Shown one piece after another: positions 44,174 to 53,293 of a stretch of DNA of 64,000 nucleotides. The DNA lies in assembly GCA_012840355.1 (NCBI GenBank), contig DULN01000005.1, positions 22,048 to 86,047 on the forward strand, given 5' to 3'. Position 1 is the stretch's first letter. Every line of letters begins with the position of its first letter. The notes below the pieces were generated by a model. The model was not told the DNA's origin. It did not search any database and worked only from the letters and a program-made list of their open reading frames with translations. Origin of the DNA: Clostridiales bacterium. Its GTDB lineage: Bacteria > Bacillota > Clostridia > Oscillospirales > CAG-272. The position numbers were made by a program, and so were the translations under genes.

Positions 44174-46639
44174 TTACTCAGCCGGTGTCTCGGTCACGAA
44201 GATGAGGCTTACGTTGTTGCCGGAGGCGATGAACTCGACCTCGGTGTTGTGCAGCGAAGCCACGGAGACCTTGGTGAGCTCGCCGTTAGCCATATTAAGC
44301 TTGACGACGACGGTCTCGGAGGTGAGGTTGTAAACCTTATTGCCGATGGTGACGGTCTCGGCGGTGTAGCCGTTTATTCTGCCCTTCGAGGCGGGCTCGC
44401 CGGTGATGCCGAGCACAAGGCCGTTTGCGCCGAGCGCGTAGTCCTTGCCGGCTTCGAGCGTGGTCTCAACCGACTTGCGGTTTTCAACCTTGCCCGTGCC
44501 GAGGTTGAACACGCTGTAGAGCGAGTAGACGGTGTTGTTCTCGTAGACCGAGCCGACCTTAGCGATGACGCGCACGTATGTGGTCGTGGAGTCAACCTCG
44601 CCCAGGCTGCCGTCGGTGACAAAGAGGAACTTCAGGGTCTCAACTTCGCCAACCTCGTCCTTGAACGCCGCGTATGCCTTCGCGCCCTTAGCGACCGTGA
44701 TGTCGGACGTGAACTTGCCGACCTTGATCGAGAAGGTGTTGCCGTTCTTGACGACGATCACGGACTTCGAGTCGGTTACGAAGCGGACGCGGTTCAGCGT
44801 GAAGCTGCCGTTGCTCATTCTGAGCACGACGTCGTTTCTGCTCCTATTTTCGAGCATTTCTTTCTTCTCGCCGGACTGCGTGAAATTCTCGTTCGAGTAC
44901 TCAATCAGAGTGTAGATACCCGCGTTGTTCTTGACATAGCGGTAAACCATGTTGGGGGTGATGTCGCTGCGGGTGGTGAGTATCGAGGTGTTCGAACCGT
45001 CGATGTTAGCGGTCAGCGCATAGTAGACGTTGCCGTCGACATATACGGGCACGGTGCCGGTAACCGCTACGAGGTAGGTCGAGTCGACCGTCGGAGCTGT
45101 CATGCCGATGACTTCGAGGATCATGCCGTCCTTAGCGACGACGCTGACCACTGCGCCAGCCGCGAGCTTAGCCGCGATCGATGCCGGCTCAACGCCTGCG
45201 GGCACGCAGCCGAAGGTGTACTTGGTGCCGCCGATAACCGCGTAGGTTGCGGTCAGCTCGGTGACGAACGCAAGCTCGGTGGGAACGAGAACCTCAGCGA
45301 TGGTGAGCGCCTTGTTCTCGGGGTTGTAGTAATAGAGGACGTAGTTGCCGGAAACTGCGCCAGCCGCGTTGTTGAAGCCGCCGGTCAGCTCAGCCTCGGT
45401 CTTGTTCTCGGCAAGGTTGATCTTGCCGTCGCCGTCGATCGTCAGCTTACCGAACTTATAGGTGGTGACGAGCGCGCGGTTTGCTATTTCGGAATTCTTG
45501 TCGTCATAAAGCAGCGTGATTGTGCTTGTGCCCATAAGCTCGGCGAGCTTCGCGTTGCTTTCGAGCTTCTGGAGCTGCTTGTTCGCGCCGAACGCGTAAA
45601 CAACAATCTGGTTGATGTTGGTGTCGAGGTTGTCGTTAACAGTTGTTACGATGTTGTAGTTTTCGCCGCCGATTGTGACATATGCGTTGTCCTTAGCGAA
45701 GGTGGCGGTGTCGTGAGTCTCGGTCCTGCCTTTGTCAAACGCGCCGAGCACGGTGATGTTCGAGCCGTACTCTTTGTAAACGAGCTTGACGCCGTGGCCG
45801 AGCCACTGGTTCGGCGTACCGGAAAGCCCGGTCTGCGCGAAGCTTACGGTCAGTGCCTTGCCCGACTTGTCGGTGAAGGTGACGTAGCCCTTGCGGACGA
45901 CAGGCGCGCCTTCGATAGCGTAGTCGTTAGTAGCGGTCAGCACGGAGTCGGAAATCGTGTAGCCGTAGATTTCCTGCAGTATCGTGCTCTTGCGGGTGAA
46001 GGTGATCGGGCCGCTGGTGACCGGTACGAGGTACTCGGCGGTCAGCGCGTTGTAAAGCAGGCACGCGACCTGGCCGCGGGTAAGCTCGTCGGTGTAGCGG
46101 ACGTTCTCGAGGCCCTTGTCAAGCCCGAGCCTGATAGCCATGTCGATGTAGGTCCAAGGATAGCCCTTGTCCATCGCCGCGCTGCCGTAACCGAGCGCGC
46201 GGACGACCATCGTCATACCGTCGCGGAGGGTAATGCCGCCCTTCGGGTTGAAGGTGTGCGCGCCGGTGCCGACTATGTAGCCCGCCGCGTGCGCCCACGA
46301 GATGGCGCCGTTGTAGATTTCGCCGACAAGGTCGGTGAAAGGCGAGCTGTTGACTGTGCCGGCATCTGCGCGGTTCAGCATGAGCCTGAACAGCAGCATT
46401 GCCATCTGCTCACGGTTGACTTTCATTTCGGGGGAGAATACGGGGGTGCCGTTCTCATCGACCCCGGTGCCGATGATGACGCCTATATCGGAAAGTATTC
46501 CGATCTGTTCGGCGTAGTCATGGTCGCTGCCGACGTCTGCAAAGCTCTTCGCCGAAGCGGAAAGAAGCATGCCGACCATCAGCATCAAAGCGAGCATGAG
46601 AGCGCCGCTGCGTTTTATAAAACGCTTGGCAATTGACAT
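44174..46639 (-). CDS. S-layer homology (SLH) domain surface protein
   Basis: This 821-residue exported protein has a signal peptide (MSIAKRFIKRSG, hydrophobic core, ASA cleavage region near residue 30) and SLH repeats over about residues 32-205: FADVGSDHDYAEQIGILSDIGVIIGTG, INREQMAMLLFRL, FTDLVGEIYNGAISWAHAAGYIVGTG, ITLRDGMTMVVRALGY (in parts). SLH repeats hold proteins to pyruvylated wall polymers. The remaining 600 residues are Thr/Val/Asn-rich beta-strand repeats with no recognised enzyme. AGGAGG precedes the start and a strong promoter is present, so it may be an abundant surface or S-layer protein. Confidence 0.92.
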   Translation of the reverse strand: MSIAKRFIKRSGALMLALMLMVGMLLSASAKSFADVGSDHDYAEQIGILSDIGVIIGTGVDENGTPVFSPEMKVNREQMAMLLFRLMLNRADAGTVNSSPFTDLVGEIYNGAISWAHAAGYIVGTGAHTFNPKGGITLRDGMTMVVRALGYGSAAMDKGYPWTYIDMAIRLGLDKGLENVRYTDELTRGQVACLLYNALTAEYLVPVTSGPITFTRKSTILQEIYGYTISDSVLTATNDYAIEGAPVVRKGYVTFTDKSGKALTVSFAQTGLSGTPNQWLGHGVKLVYKEYGSNITVLGAFDKGRTETHDTATFAKDNAYVTIGGENYNIVTTVNDNLDTNINQIVVYAFGANKQLQKLESNAKLAELMGTSTITLLYDDKNSEIANRALVTTYKFGKLTIDGDGKINLAENKTEAELTGGFNNAAGAVSGNYVLYYYNPENKALTIAEVLVPTELAFVTELTATYAVIGGTKYTFGCVPAGVEPASIAAKLAAGAVVSVVAKDGMILEVIGMTAPTVDSTYLVAVTGTVPVYVDGNVYYALTANIDGSNTSILTTRSDITPNMVYRYVKNNAGIYTLIEYSNENFTQSGEKKEMLENRSRNDVVLRMSNGSFTLNRVRFVTDSKSVIVVKNGNTFSIKVGKFTSDITVAKGAKAYAAFKDEVGEVETLKFLFVTDGSLGEVDSTTTYVRVIAKVGSVYENNTVYSLYSVFNLGTGKVENRKSVETTLEAGKDYALGANGLVLGITGEPASKGRINGYTAETVTIGNKVYNLTSETVVVKLNMANGELTKVSVASLHNTEVEFIASGNNVSLIFVTETPAE

Positions 46640-46716
46640 GTTTTTCTATTCCTCCTGTGGAATATTGTTTTGGCACGGCTGACCGGTTCTTGGCCTTGTG
46701 CCCGCGCCGCATTTGC

Positions 46717-46745
46717 ATAATACCACGCAGCCGCCGCGCTTTCAA
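46717..46745 (-). promoter_or_regulatory. Promoter of the SLH protein gene
   Basis: On the minus strand TTGAAA (46745-46740), a 17-base spacer and TATTAT (46722-46717). The leader is about 70 bases and ends in a strong ribosome binding site. The rest of the 507-bp interval 46640-47146 holds AT-rich sequence (46760-46900), two hairpins (46906-46935, 46974-47008) and no gene. Confidence 0.75.
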
Positions 46746-46905
46746 GGGAATTTGTGCATTTGAAATAAAACTGTAACCTTCGTTAAAGTCTAGTTCATAC
46801 ATTGTGAATAATTTTCATCGCTTGGCAAATCCTCCATGCCGTCAACACTGCCAAAATTGGCAGAATGTTTTTGTGCAGTATAACAGTTTCCTGACTATGA
46901 AAATT

Positions 46906-46935
46906 GTGGGGTGACTTTTTTATAAGTCACCCCAC
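46906..46935. repeat. GTGGGGTGACTT palindrome
   Basis: A 12-bp perfect inverted repeat, GTGGGGTGACTT and AAGTCACCCCAC, around TTTTAT. It is another member of the palindrome family found at 3141, 41835, 50299 and 63844. Confidence 0.8.
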
Positions 46936-46973
46936 ACCACTTTAAAAATGTCCCCCGGCGTTTCCCCCTAAAA

Positions 46974-47008
46974 TAAAAAAATTGCGGCCGCCCTAAGATG
47001 ACGGTCGC
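46974..47008 (-). terminator. Likely terminator of the HD hydrolase-ridA transcript
   Basis: On the minus strand GCGACCG pairs with CGGCCGC with one mismatch, followed by AATTTTTTTATTTT. It lies about 140 bp after ridA. Confidence 0.65.
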
Positions 47009-47146
47009 ATTTAAATGCGATAGTATTAGAGCAAACGGCGCCTTGATGCCGCAAACATGGTCAATACGCCGTGCGCGGAGGTGACGGTGTTTTTGCCGCG
47101 GCGCGGCGAAAACGGCTGCGAACGCGAATATTTGTATTGTCAAGCT

Positions 47147-47539
47147 TTATTTGCCGCCTTGGCGCTCGGCGGCTATTGCCTCCACCTCGACAAGCCCGCC
47201 CTTCGGGAGCGATGCGACCGCTACACAGCTCCGCGCGGGTTTGCACGTATCGAAATAGCGCGAGTAGATGCTGTTGAACGCCGCAAAGTTTGACATGTCG
47301 GTTAAAAAGCAGGTGGTTTTGACAACGTCGCCGTAGCTTAGCCCGGCGGCGGCGAGTACCGCGCCGAGGTTGGCGAGCGCGCGCTCTGCTTGAGCTTCAA
47401 AACCCTCTTCGAGCTCGCCGGTCGCGGGGTCGATGCCGAGCTGGCCGGACACGAAAACGAACCCGCCGGCGCGGATAGCTTGCGAGTAGGGGCCGGCAGC
47501 TGCCGGCGCTTTATCGGTGCTTATCGCTTCTTTTGCCAT
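47147..47539 (-). CDS. RidA family protein (reactive intermediate deaminase)
   Basis: This 130-residue protein of the RidA/YjgF family frees cells from reactive enamines such as 2-aminoacrylate. GPYSQAIRAGGFVFVSGQLGIDPATG, NLGAVLAAAGLSYGDVVKTTCFLTDM, and PARSCVAVASLPKGGLVEVEAIA (in parts) include the conserved Arg (ARS) and Glu (VEVEA). It lies 20 bp after the HD hydrolase gene on the same strand. Confidence 0.95.
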   Translation of the reverse strand: MAKEAISTDKAPAAAGPYSQAIRAGGFVFVSGQLGIDPATGELEEGFEAQAERALANLGAVLAAAGLSYGDVVKTTCFLTDMSNFAAFNSIYSRYFDTCKPARSCVAVASLPKGGLVEVEAIAAERQGGK

Positions 47540-47559
47540 GTATAATCACCCTTCGCAAA

Positions 47560-48138
47560 TTAAGATTCGGGTTTGCCCTGCGGAGGGGTATAGCCCGTTG
47601 CCTTCATTGCCTCGATTGTGCGAGTTATAAGCTCCTCGAGCGTCCAGCCGAGCAGCTCCGCGCCTTTCTGTATCACCTCGCGCGAGCAGCCCGCGGCGAA
47701 ACGCTTGTCCTTAAATTTTTTCATTACAGATTTGGTTTCAAGGTCCACGATGCTCCTTGACGGGCGCATGAGGACAGTCGCGCCTATAAGCCCGGTTAGC
47801 TCGTCGACGGCGTACAGCACTTTTTCCATCTGGTGCTCGGGGGCAATGTCGCAAGTTATGCCCCAGCCGTGGCTTGCGGCGGCGCGGATTACGCGTTCGT
47901 CGACTCCGTGCTCTCTCATTATCTCCTGCGACGCGATGCAGTGGCGGTCGGGGTACATCTCGAAGTCGAGGTCGTGGAGCAGCCCGACGACACCCCAAAA
48001 CTCCTTCTCGTCGCCGTAGCCGAGCTGGTCGGCAAAATACATCATCACGTCGCTGACAGTCTTAGCGTGGCTGAGGTGGAACTCGCCCTTGTTGTACTTG
48101 CAAAGCAGCTCCCATGCCGCCTCAAGCGTCGTTTCCAA
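47560..48138 (-). CDS. HD domain phosphohydrolase
   Basis: This 192-residue metal-dependent hydrolase shows the HD-type pattern: HLSHAKTVSDVMMYFA, GLLHDLDFEMYPDRHCIASQEIM (HD pair), AAASHGWGI and YAVDELTGLI with a later Asp. This small form is common next to metabolic genes in Clostridia, often labelled HDIG. Its substrate is unknown. It is probably in one transcript with ridA. Confidence 0.9.
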   Translation of the reverse strand: METTLEAAWELLCKYNKGEFHLSHAKTVSDVMMYFADQLGYGDEKEFWGVVGLLHDLDFEMYPDRHCIASQEIMREHGVDERVIRAAASHGWGITCDIAPEHQMEKVLYAVDELTGLIGATVLMRPSRSIVDLETKSVMKKFKDKRFAAGCSREVIQKGAELLGWTLEELITRTIEAMKATGYTPPQGKPES

Positions 48139-48194
48139 TGCCTATCACTCTCCTCGTCAGTTATTATCGTGGGGAACGAAAAGGGGGATACCCC

Positions 48195-48300
48195 CGGTGG
48201 GACATGGTCCCCGTACACCGCAAACTGGCTCCGCCCTATGCCGGTTGCTAGTACAATACAGGCGCCGCCTTACCTAAGCGGCAGCTTAGGTTGTGCAGGC
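48195..48300. repeat. Mosaic intergenic repeat upstream of the DUF4358 lipoprotein
   Basis: CCCGGTGGGACATGGTCCCC (48199-48218), CGCAAACTGGCTCCGCCC followed by TATGCCGG (48223-48248) and CGCCGCCTTACCTAAGCGG followed by CAGCTTAGGTTG (48264-48294) lie in the same order as in the repeats at 33601 and 39811. The rest of the 398-bp interval 48139-48536 is AT-rich with no recognised promoter. Confidence 0.75.
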
Positions 48301-48536
48301 TTTGAAGTCGTAGCCATGCCGCTCCGCGAGCCGCTTTTGGCAAAACAGGGCGTTTATGAACATTATTTTACATTTACTACATTGTATTTTCAAGCGCTTA
48401 TTTGTTAATAAACGCAAAAACCGATATCTTCCGACAGCTGGGCTAAAAAATGTCTCGGAACAAATAAAAGCCTCTCGCGTCATAACACACCGGACGCGTA
48501 AGGCGTCGAAAAAATCGAAAGGGACTAGCACTATAA

Positions 48537-49094
48537 ATGAAAAAGCTTCTTTTAACCCTTGCACTTGTTGCAGTTATCACTTCCGCCGCATCGTGCTCTG
48601 ACAGCACCGGCAAGACGGGCGGCGACACTACCGGCGACACCACCGGCTCCGAGACCACCGCGCCTGTTGTGACAGAGCCGGCAACCGAAGAGCCTTCAGG
48701 CTCGCCGATTGACAAAATGCCGCTTGGAGATATCCTTGAGAAAATCTACGAGGGCGTCGAGAACCTGCCCGAGGTTTACGAAGTCGAGCTTAACGAAGAG
48801 AACTTCGCAAACTTTGTCTTCACCGAATACAAAGAGGGCTACGAGGCGCTTTGCAGCGAGGCGATGATAAATATTACGACACACTCGGTCGTTCTGCTGC
48901 GCGTGCCAGAAGGCGCCGACACCGAGGCTATCGCGGACGAGATCGCAGAAAAAGCCGACCCGTTCAAGTGGGTCTGCGTTTCGGCAGACAAAGTCATCGT
49001 CCGCCGCGCGGGCAACACTATCCTGCTCGTCATGAGCTACGAAGGCATGGCCGACAAGATTGCCGAAAACTTCGATAACCTCGCCAAAGCCTAA
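48537..49094 (+). CDS. DUF4358 lipoprotein
   Basis: This 185-residue protein has a lipoprotein signal (hydrophobic core then SAASC, Cys 20), a Thr/Gly/Glu-rich spacer (about residues 21-58) and a DUF4358-type domain (LGDILEKIYEGVENLPEV, VVLLRVPEGADTEAIADEIAE, GNTILLVMSYEGMADKI). The function is unknown; in Clostridia this family is often found with MBOAT and DHHW genes, as here with the next gene. It starts after AAAGGGA, spaced by 12 bases. Confidence 0.88.
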   Translation: MKKLLLTLALVAVITSAASCSDSTGKTGGDTTGDTTGSETTAPVVTEPATEEPSGSPIDKMPLGDILEKIYEGVENLPEVYEVELNEENFANFVFTEYKEGYEALCSEAMINITTHSVVLLRVPEGADTEAIADEIAEKADPFKWVCVSADKVIVRRAGNTILLVMSYEGMADKIAENFDNLAKA

Positions 49095-49095
49095 T

Positions 49096-50052
49096 ATGGC
49101 AAAACCGGCGCGTGCCCTCGCCGTGCTGCTCGCCCTCGCGGCGATTCTGATGCTGCCGGCGCCGGGAACGCAAGCCGCGCCCGCTGCGCCAGGCTTTCCG
49201 TGGCTCGGGCGGGCGATATTGCCGGCGGCCGAGGGCGTCTTTATCAAAGCCGGCTATGCGGCAGAGGCGCCGCCGCAGGACCGCGCGCAGATTGAATACG
49301 CGGCAAAAAAGCTTGCCGACGCGGCGCGCGACTGGTTTTCCGGCTCGCGGCTCTTCTTCGCGATTGTGCCCAACAAATGGTACTGGCTCGCCGAGCCGCC
49401 GCTGCCGCGCACCGAGCCCGGCGACGTTGCGGCTATACTCGCCGCGGCGCTGCCCGAGGCGAAATATATCGATATTTCGGGGCTGCTCGGGCTTTCCCAC
49501 TACTACCGCACCGACTCGCATTGGGACCAGCGGTACCTTATGCCGGTGGCAGAGGCGCTCGCCGACGCGATGGGACTCGGCGTGCGGCTTTACCCAGAGG
49601 ACGGGCTGACCGTGAGGGAGCGGGCGCCCTACCGCGGGCTGTACTCGCGCAAGTATGGGCTGCCGCTTATGCCCGACACGATTTACACGCTGCACTGCGC
49701 GGCGATCGACGCGGCGCATATGGACGGCCCGGCGCTGCCTGCACCGATGCCGCTTTACTGGGAGGAAAAGCTAGAGTCGCTTGACCCGTACAGCGTGTAC
49801 ACCGGCGGAGTGCATTCGGTTGTGACGATTTACTCGCCGCTGGCGAAGACGAACCGCGAGCTTGTGGTATTCCGCGACAGCTTCGCTTCTTCGCTCGCCC
49901 CGCTGCTGGCGCTGGGGTACAGTAAAATAACTCTCATTGACCTGCGTTTTGTGCCGGAAAAGCTGCTCGGCAAATATATCGAGCCATCGGGGCAGGATGT
50001 GCTGTTTTTGTACAGCACTCTGATGCTCGGCTCCGGCGCGCAGTTAAAATAA
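49096..50052 (+). CDS. Exported AlgX/DHHW-like protein
   Basis: This 318-residue exported protein has a short N-terminal hydrophobic signal (about residues 6-30), then an SGNH-like domain: LSHYYRTDSHWDQRYLMPVAEALAD with the Asp-His motif (about residue 140) and ELVVFRDSFASSLAPLLALGYSK with the probable nucleophile Ser. It resembles the two partners of the MBOAT gene at 11-16 kb, and is shorter. Its ATG at 49096 lies one base after the DUF4358 stop. An ATG at 49060 lies within that gene and is less likely. Confidence 0.83.
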   Translation: MAKPARALAVLLALAAILMLPAPGTQAAPAAPGFPWLGRAILPAAEGVFIKAGYAAEAPPQDRAQIEYAAKKLADAARDWFSGSRLFFAIVPNKWYWLAEPPLPRTEPGDVAAILAAALPEAKYIDISGLLGLSHYYRTDSHWDQRYLMPVAEALADAMGLGVRLYPEDGLTVRERAPYRGLYSRKYGLPLMPDTIYTLHCAAIDAAHMDGPALPAPMPLYWEEKLESLDPYSVYTGGVHSVVTIYSPLAKTNRELVVFRDSFASSLAPLLALGYSKITLIDLRFVPEKLLGKYIEPSGQDVLFLYSTLMLGSGAQLK

Positions 50053-50158
50053 AAAATGTGGGGCATTTCCCCACAACCGTTTCTTGCGGATTTTGAACGT
50101 GATTTTTTGCTATCTTACTTGACTTGCTAAATACCTTGCTTATTGCTGTTGTTAAATT

Positions 50159-50328
50159 CGCCGGGGGACATAGTTTCCCCGGCGTTATCCTTTGTGCCGC
50201 CTAAGCCGCCCGAGGGGAAGGGGCCCGGAGGGCGGCGCGGAAACCCCACCTGCCGGGCAGCGACACAAGGCGTTTCACCAAGCCTAAAGCTTCAGCCTAG
50301 GGGGAACTTTTTTCAAATAGTTCCCCCT
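50159..50328. repeat. Mosaic intergenic repeat, inverted order
   Basis: CGCCGGGGGACATAG / TTTCCCCGGCG (50159-50184), then GCCGCCTAAGCCGCC and GAGGGGAAGGGGCCC (about 50200-50230, the reverse of the module at 33684), and the hairpin AGGGGGAACT / TAGTTCCCCCT (50299-50328). It sits between the AlgX-like gene and feoX, two convergent genes, and can serve as terminator. Confidence 0.7.
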
Positions 50329-50338
50329 ACCCATTGCC

Positions 50339-50515
50339 CTACTTTTTCGCAGGGTGGCAGAACTCGGCCATAGAGCAAGCGCTGCAGCCGCACCCGCAGC
50401 TTGATTTGCCCTTTTTTCGGTTACGCACCATAGTGGCGATCACCGCCGCGACCACCGCCGCGAGCACAAGGCAGACTATAATCGTACCTATATTAGCAGT
50501 TATCCACGCAAGCAT
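50339..50515 (-). CDS. FeoB-associated Cys-rich membrane protein
   Basis: This 58-residue protein (MLAWITANIGTIIVCLVLAA at the start) has one membrane span (about residues 8-30), a basic stretch RNRKKGK and a Cys cluster CGCGCSAC, then FCHPAKK. It is the small Cys-rich protein often found after feoB in Firmicutes. AAGGAGG precedes the ATG at 50515. It lies 26 bp after feoB. Confidence 0.93.
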   Translation of the reverse strand: MLAWITANIGTIIVCLVLAAVVAAVIATMVRNRKKGKSSCGCGCSACSMAEFCHPAKK

Positions 50516-50541
50516 CCCGACGCCTCCTTATAAAATCAACT

Positions 50542-52962
50542 TCACGCCTTTGCTCCCGCGCGGCTGAGCTTAGGACGGCCTTTCTCAGGCTTAAACAGCA
50601 TGAACATCATAAACGCAAACACCGCCGCCGCTGCGGCAAGCCCGAGCGGGTCTGGGCTTCCCGCGAACAGCATTCCGAACTGGTAGACCATGAGCGACAC
50701 TGCGTAAGCAAACAGCGTCTGGTATCCAATCGCAAACAGCGTCCAGCGCGCGCTGTTCATCTCGCGCCTTATAGCGCCGATCGCCGCAAAACAGGGCGCG
50801 CAAAGCAGGTTAAACAGCAAGAACGAGTACGCCGTAAGCGGGGTAAACGCCGCGCGGATGCTCTGCCATACCTGCCAGCCGTTCTCGGCGACCTCCTCCA
50901 TGCCGCCGTAAAGCACGCCAAATGTGCCGACCACGTTCTCTTTGGCGATAAGCCCGGTAAACGTCGCGACCGTCGCCTGCCAGCTTCCGAACCCAAGCGG
51001 CGCGAAAATCCACGCCACCGCACCTCCGGCTTTCGCGAGGATGGAGTTCTCAAGCGACTCAACAAGCCCGAACCTTCCGCCCTCGAAGCCGAAGCTCATA
51101 AATACCCAAAGCAGGATCGACGAAAGCAGTATCACCGTGCCCGCCTTCTTAATGAACGACCACGCGCGCTCCCACATCGAGCGCAGGAGGTTCCCCAGCG
51201 TCGGAAGGCGGTACTCCGGCAATTCCATCACGAACGGCGCGGGGTCGCCCGCGAACGCCGGCGTCTTCTTGAGCATTATGCCCGAGACGATTACCGCGGC
51301 GATGCCCACAAAGTACGCGCTTGGAGCTACCCACCACGCGCCGCCGAACATCGCGCCGGCGATAAGCGCGATAATCGGGAGCTTTGCGCCGCAGGGCATG
51401 AACGTCGTCGTCATTATCGTCATGCGCCGGTCGCGCTCGTTCTCGATAGTGCGCGACGCCATGACGCCCGGCACGCCGCAGCCCGTCGCGATGAGCATCG
51501 GGATGAACGACTTGCCCGAAAGGTTGAACTTGCGGAAGATGCGGTCCATCACAAACGCCACGCGCGCCATGTATCCGCACGCCTCAAGGAAGGCTAGCAG
51601 GAAGAACAACACCAGCATCTGCGGAACAAACCCGAGCACCGCTCCCACGCCACCGACTATACCGTCCATGATAAGCCCCTCAAGCCACGGCGCGACGTTC
51701 GCGCGCTCGAGCAGCCCGCCGACAAGCGCTGGCACACCGGGCACCCATACCCCGTAATCGGCTGGGTCTGGCTCCTCATAGCCGAGCGCCTCTTTGTAAG
51801 CTGCAAAATCGACTGGGAACTCTTCCTCTATGTTGCCTTCGTCATCGTAAAGGAGCGCCGTGGCGGCAACGCCCTCGGCTTCGGCGGGGTCAAGCCCCTC
51901 AGCCTCAGCTGCAGCCTCAAACGCTTCTACCGCAGCCGAATAGCGCCCGTACTCTGCCGCGGCTTCCTCGTACTCGGCGGCGCCGATGCCGAAAAGGTGC
52001 CAGCCGTCGCCGAACACCCCGTCGTTCGCCCAGTCGGTCGCCCACGCGCCGACGGTCGTCACCGAGATGAAGTAGACCACGAACATCACAATCGCGAATA
52101 TCGGCAGCGCGAGTATGCGGTTTGTTACGACGCGGTCGATTTTGTCTGACGTGCTCGCCTTGCCCGCGCTCTTTTTCTTGTAGCAAGCCTTCATCAGCTC
52201 CGCGATGTAGACGTACCGCTCGTTCGTTATGATGCTTTCGGCGTCGTCGTCGAACTCCGCCTCGACCGCTTTTATGTCCTCTTCGATGTGCGCTAGCTTT
52301 TCATCGGGCAAAGCGAGCTGCTCGAGCACCTTTTCGTCGCGCTCGAAGATTTTGATTGCGTACCAGCGCTGCCGCTCGGCGGGTAGGTCATGCAGAACCG
52401 CCTCCTCTATATGCGCCAGCGCGTGCTCGACCGTGCCCGAGAAGGTGTGCCGCGGCACCTGCGGCGGGCTTTGCGCCGCCTCGATTGCTGCGCGCGCCGC
52501 CTCGTCTATGCCCTCGCCTTTGAGGGCGGAGATTTCGACGACTTTGCAGCCGAGAGCGCGCGAAAGCTCTCTCGTGTCGATTTTGTCGCCGCGCTTTCTA
52601 ACGGCGTCCATCATGTTGATTGCGACGACGACCGGTATCCCAAGCTCGAGCAGCTGCGTCGTAAGATACAGGTTGCGCTCGAGGTTTGTGCCGTCGACGA
52701 TGTTAAGTATCGCGTCCGGGCGCTCGTTAACTAAGTAGTTGCGCGCGACGACTTCCTCGAGCGTGTAGGGCGAAAGGGAGTATATCCCCGGCAGGTCGGT
52801 GACCGTCACGCCCTCGTGTTTTTTCAGCTTCCCTTCCTTTTTCTCGACCGTCACGCCCGGCCAGTTGCCGACGAACTGGTTTGAGCCTGTCAGCGCGTTA
52901 AACAGCGTGGTCTTGCCGCTGTTCGGGTTGCCCGCCAGCGCGATTTTTATGCTTTTGTCCAT
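50542..52962 (-). CDS. feoB: Ferrous iron transporter FeoB
   Basis: This 806-residue Fe(II) transporter has an N-terminal G domain (GNPNSGKTTLFNAL at residue 11, TDLPGIYSLSPY, INMMDA), a helical linker, and a membrane part with gate motifs (GFVPQMLVLFFLLAFLEACGYMARVAFVMDR, GCGVPGVMASRTI, in parts). An acidic, Ala/Glu-rich stretch of about 80 residues (about 327-406) is inserted in the first outer loop. The gene starts after a DtxR-type palindrome at 53004-53021. Confidence 0.96.
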   Translation of the reverse strand: MDKSIKIALAGNPNSGKTTLFNALTGSNQFVGNWPGVTVEKKEGKLKKHEGVTVTDLPGIYSLSPYTLEEVVARNYLVNERPDAILNIVDGTNLERNLYLTTQLLELGIPVVVAINMMDAVRKRGDKIDTRELSRALGCKVVEISALKGEGIDEAARAAIEAAQSPPQVPRHTFSGTVEHALAHIEEAVLHDLPAERQRWYAIKIFERDEKVLEQLALPDEKLAHIEEDIKAVEAEFDDDAESIITNERYVYIAELMKACYKKKSAGKASTSDKIDRVVTNRILALPIFAIVMFVVYFISVTTVGAWATDWANDGVFGDGWHLFGIGAAEYEEAAAEYGRYSAAVEAFEAAAEAEGLDPAEAEGVAATALLYDDEGNIEEEFPVDFAAYKEALGYEEPDPADYGVWVPGVPALVGGLLERANVAPWLEGLIMDGIVGGVGAVLGFVPQMLVLFFLLAFLEACGYMARVAFVMDRIFRKFNLSGKSFIPMLIATGCGVPGVMASRTIENERDRRMTIMTTTFMPCGAKLPIIALIAGAMFGGAWWVAPSAYFVGIAAVIVSGIMLKKTPAFAGDPAPFVMELPEYRLPTLGNLLRSMWERAWSFIKKAGTVILLSSILLWVFMSFGFEGGRFGLVESLENSILAKAGGAVAWIFAPLGFGSWQATVATFTGLIAKENVVGTFGVLYGGMEEVAENGWQVWQSIRAAFTPLTAYSFLLFNLLCAPCFAAIGAIRREMNSARWTLFAIGYQTLFAYAVSLMVYQFGMLFAGSPDPLGLAAAAAVFAFMMFMLFKPEKGRPKLSRAGAKA

Positions 52963-53003
52963 CAGTCCCCTCCAAAAGGCGTTTTTTCGCCCGACTTAAT
53001 TCG

Positions 53004-53021
53004 AGTTAGCCTTAGCTAACT
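53004..53021. promoter_or_regulatory. DtxR-type palindrome before feoB
   Basis: AGTTAGCCTTAGCTAACT: 7-bp perfect arms AGTTAGC and GCTAACT around CTTA. Its sequence resembles metal-repressor boxes of the DtxR/MntR/IdeR class and the two boxes upstream of feoA. It lies between the second feoA and feoB. Confidence 0.75.
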
Positions 53022-53058
53022 GTGATTTTTGATTTTAGGGGGCGTGCCCCCCCGTGAT

Positions 53059-53292
53059 TTATTCGATTTCAATCATTTCCGCATCCGATTTTCTTATCGA
53101 CAGCTCGTATCCGCGCACGGTGACCTCTATCGGGTCTCCTAGCGGCGCGACCTTGCGGACGTATATTTCCACGCCGCGCGTTATGCCCATGTCCATTATG
53201 CGGCGTTTGGTCGCGCCCTCGCCGTGCAGCTTTTTGACGCGCACGGTCTCCCCTACTTTTGCCGCCCTGAGTGTATTCATCTTTCCCTCCAA
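53059..53292 (-). CDS. feoA: FeoA domain protein (second copy)
   Basis: This 77-residue FeoA SH3-like protein shows TLRAAKVGETVRVKKLHGEGATKRRIMDMGITRGVEIYVRKVAPLGDPIEVTVRGYELSIRKSDAEMIEI (read in parts), with the signature RRIMDMGITRG and GDPIEVTVRGYELSIRK. It works with FeoB in Fe(II) uptake. It follows the first feoA by 1 bp. Confidence 0.94.
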   Translation of the reverse strand: MEGKMNTLRAAKVGETVRVKKLHGEGATKRRIMDMGITRGVEIYVRKVAPLGDPIEVTVRGYELSIRKSDAEMIEIE

Positions 53293-53293
53293 G

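Noticed and set aside
44249..46636. A 795-codon open frame on the plus strand across the SLH gene
   Set aside because: It is the antisense of a protein with a signal peptide, SLH repeats, promoter and ribosome binding site. Long antisense frames are expected in GC-rich coding DNA.
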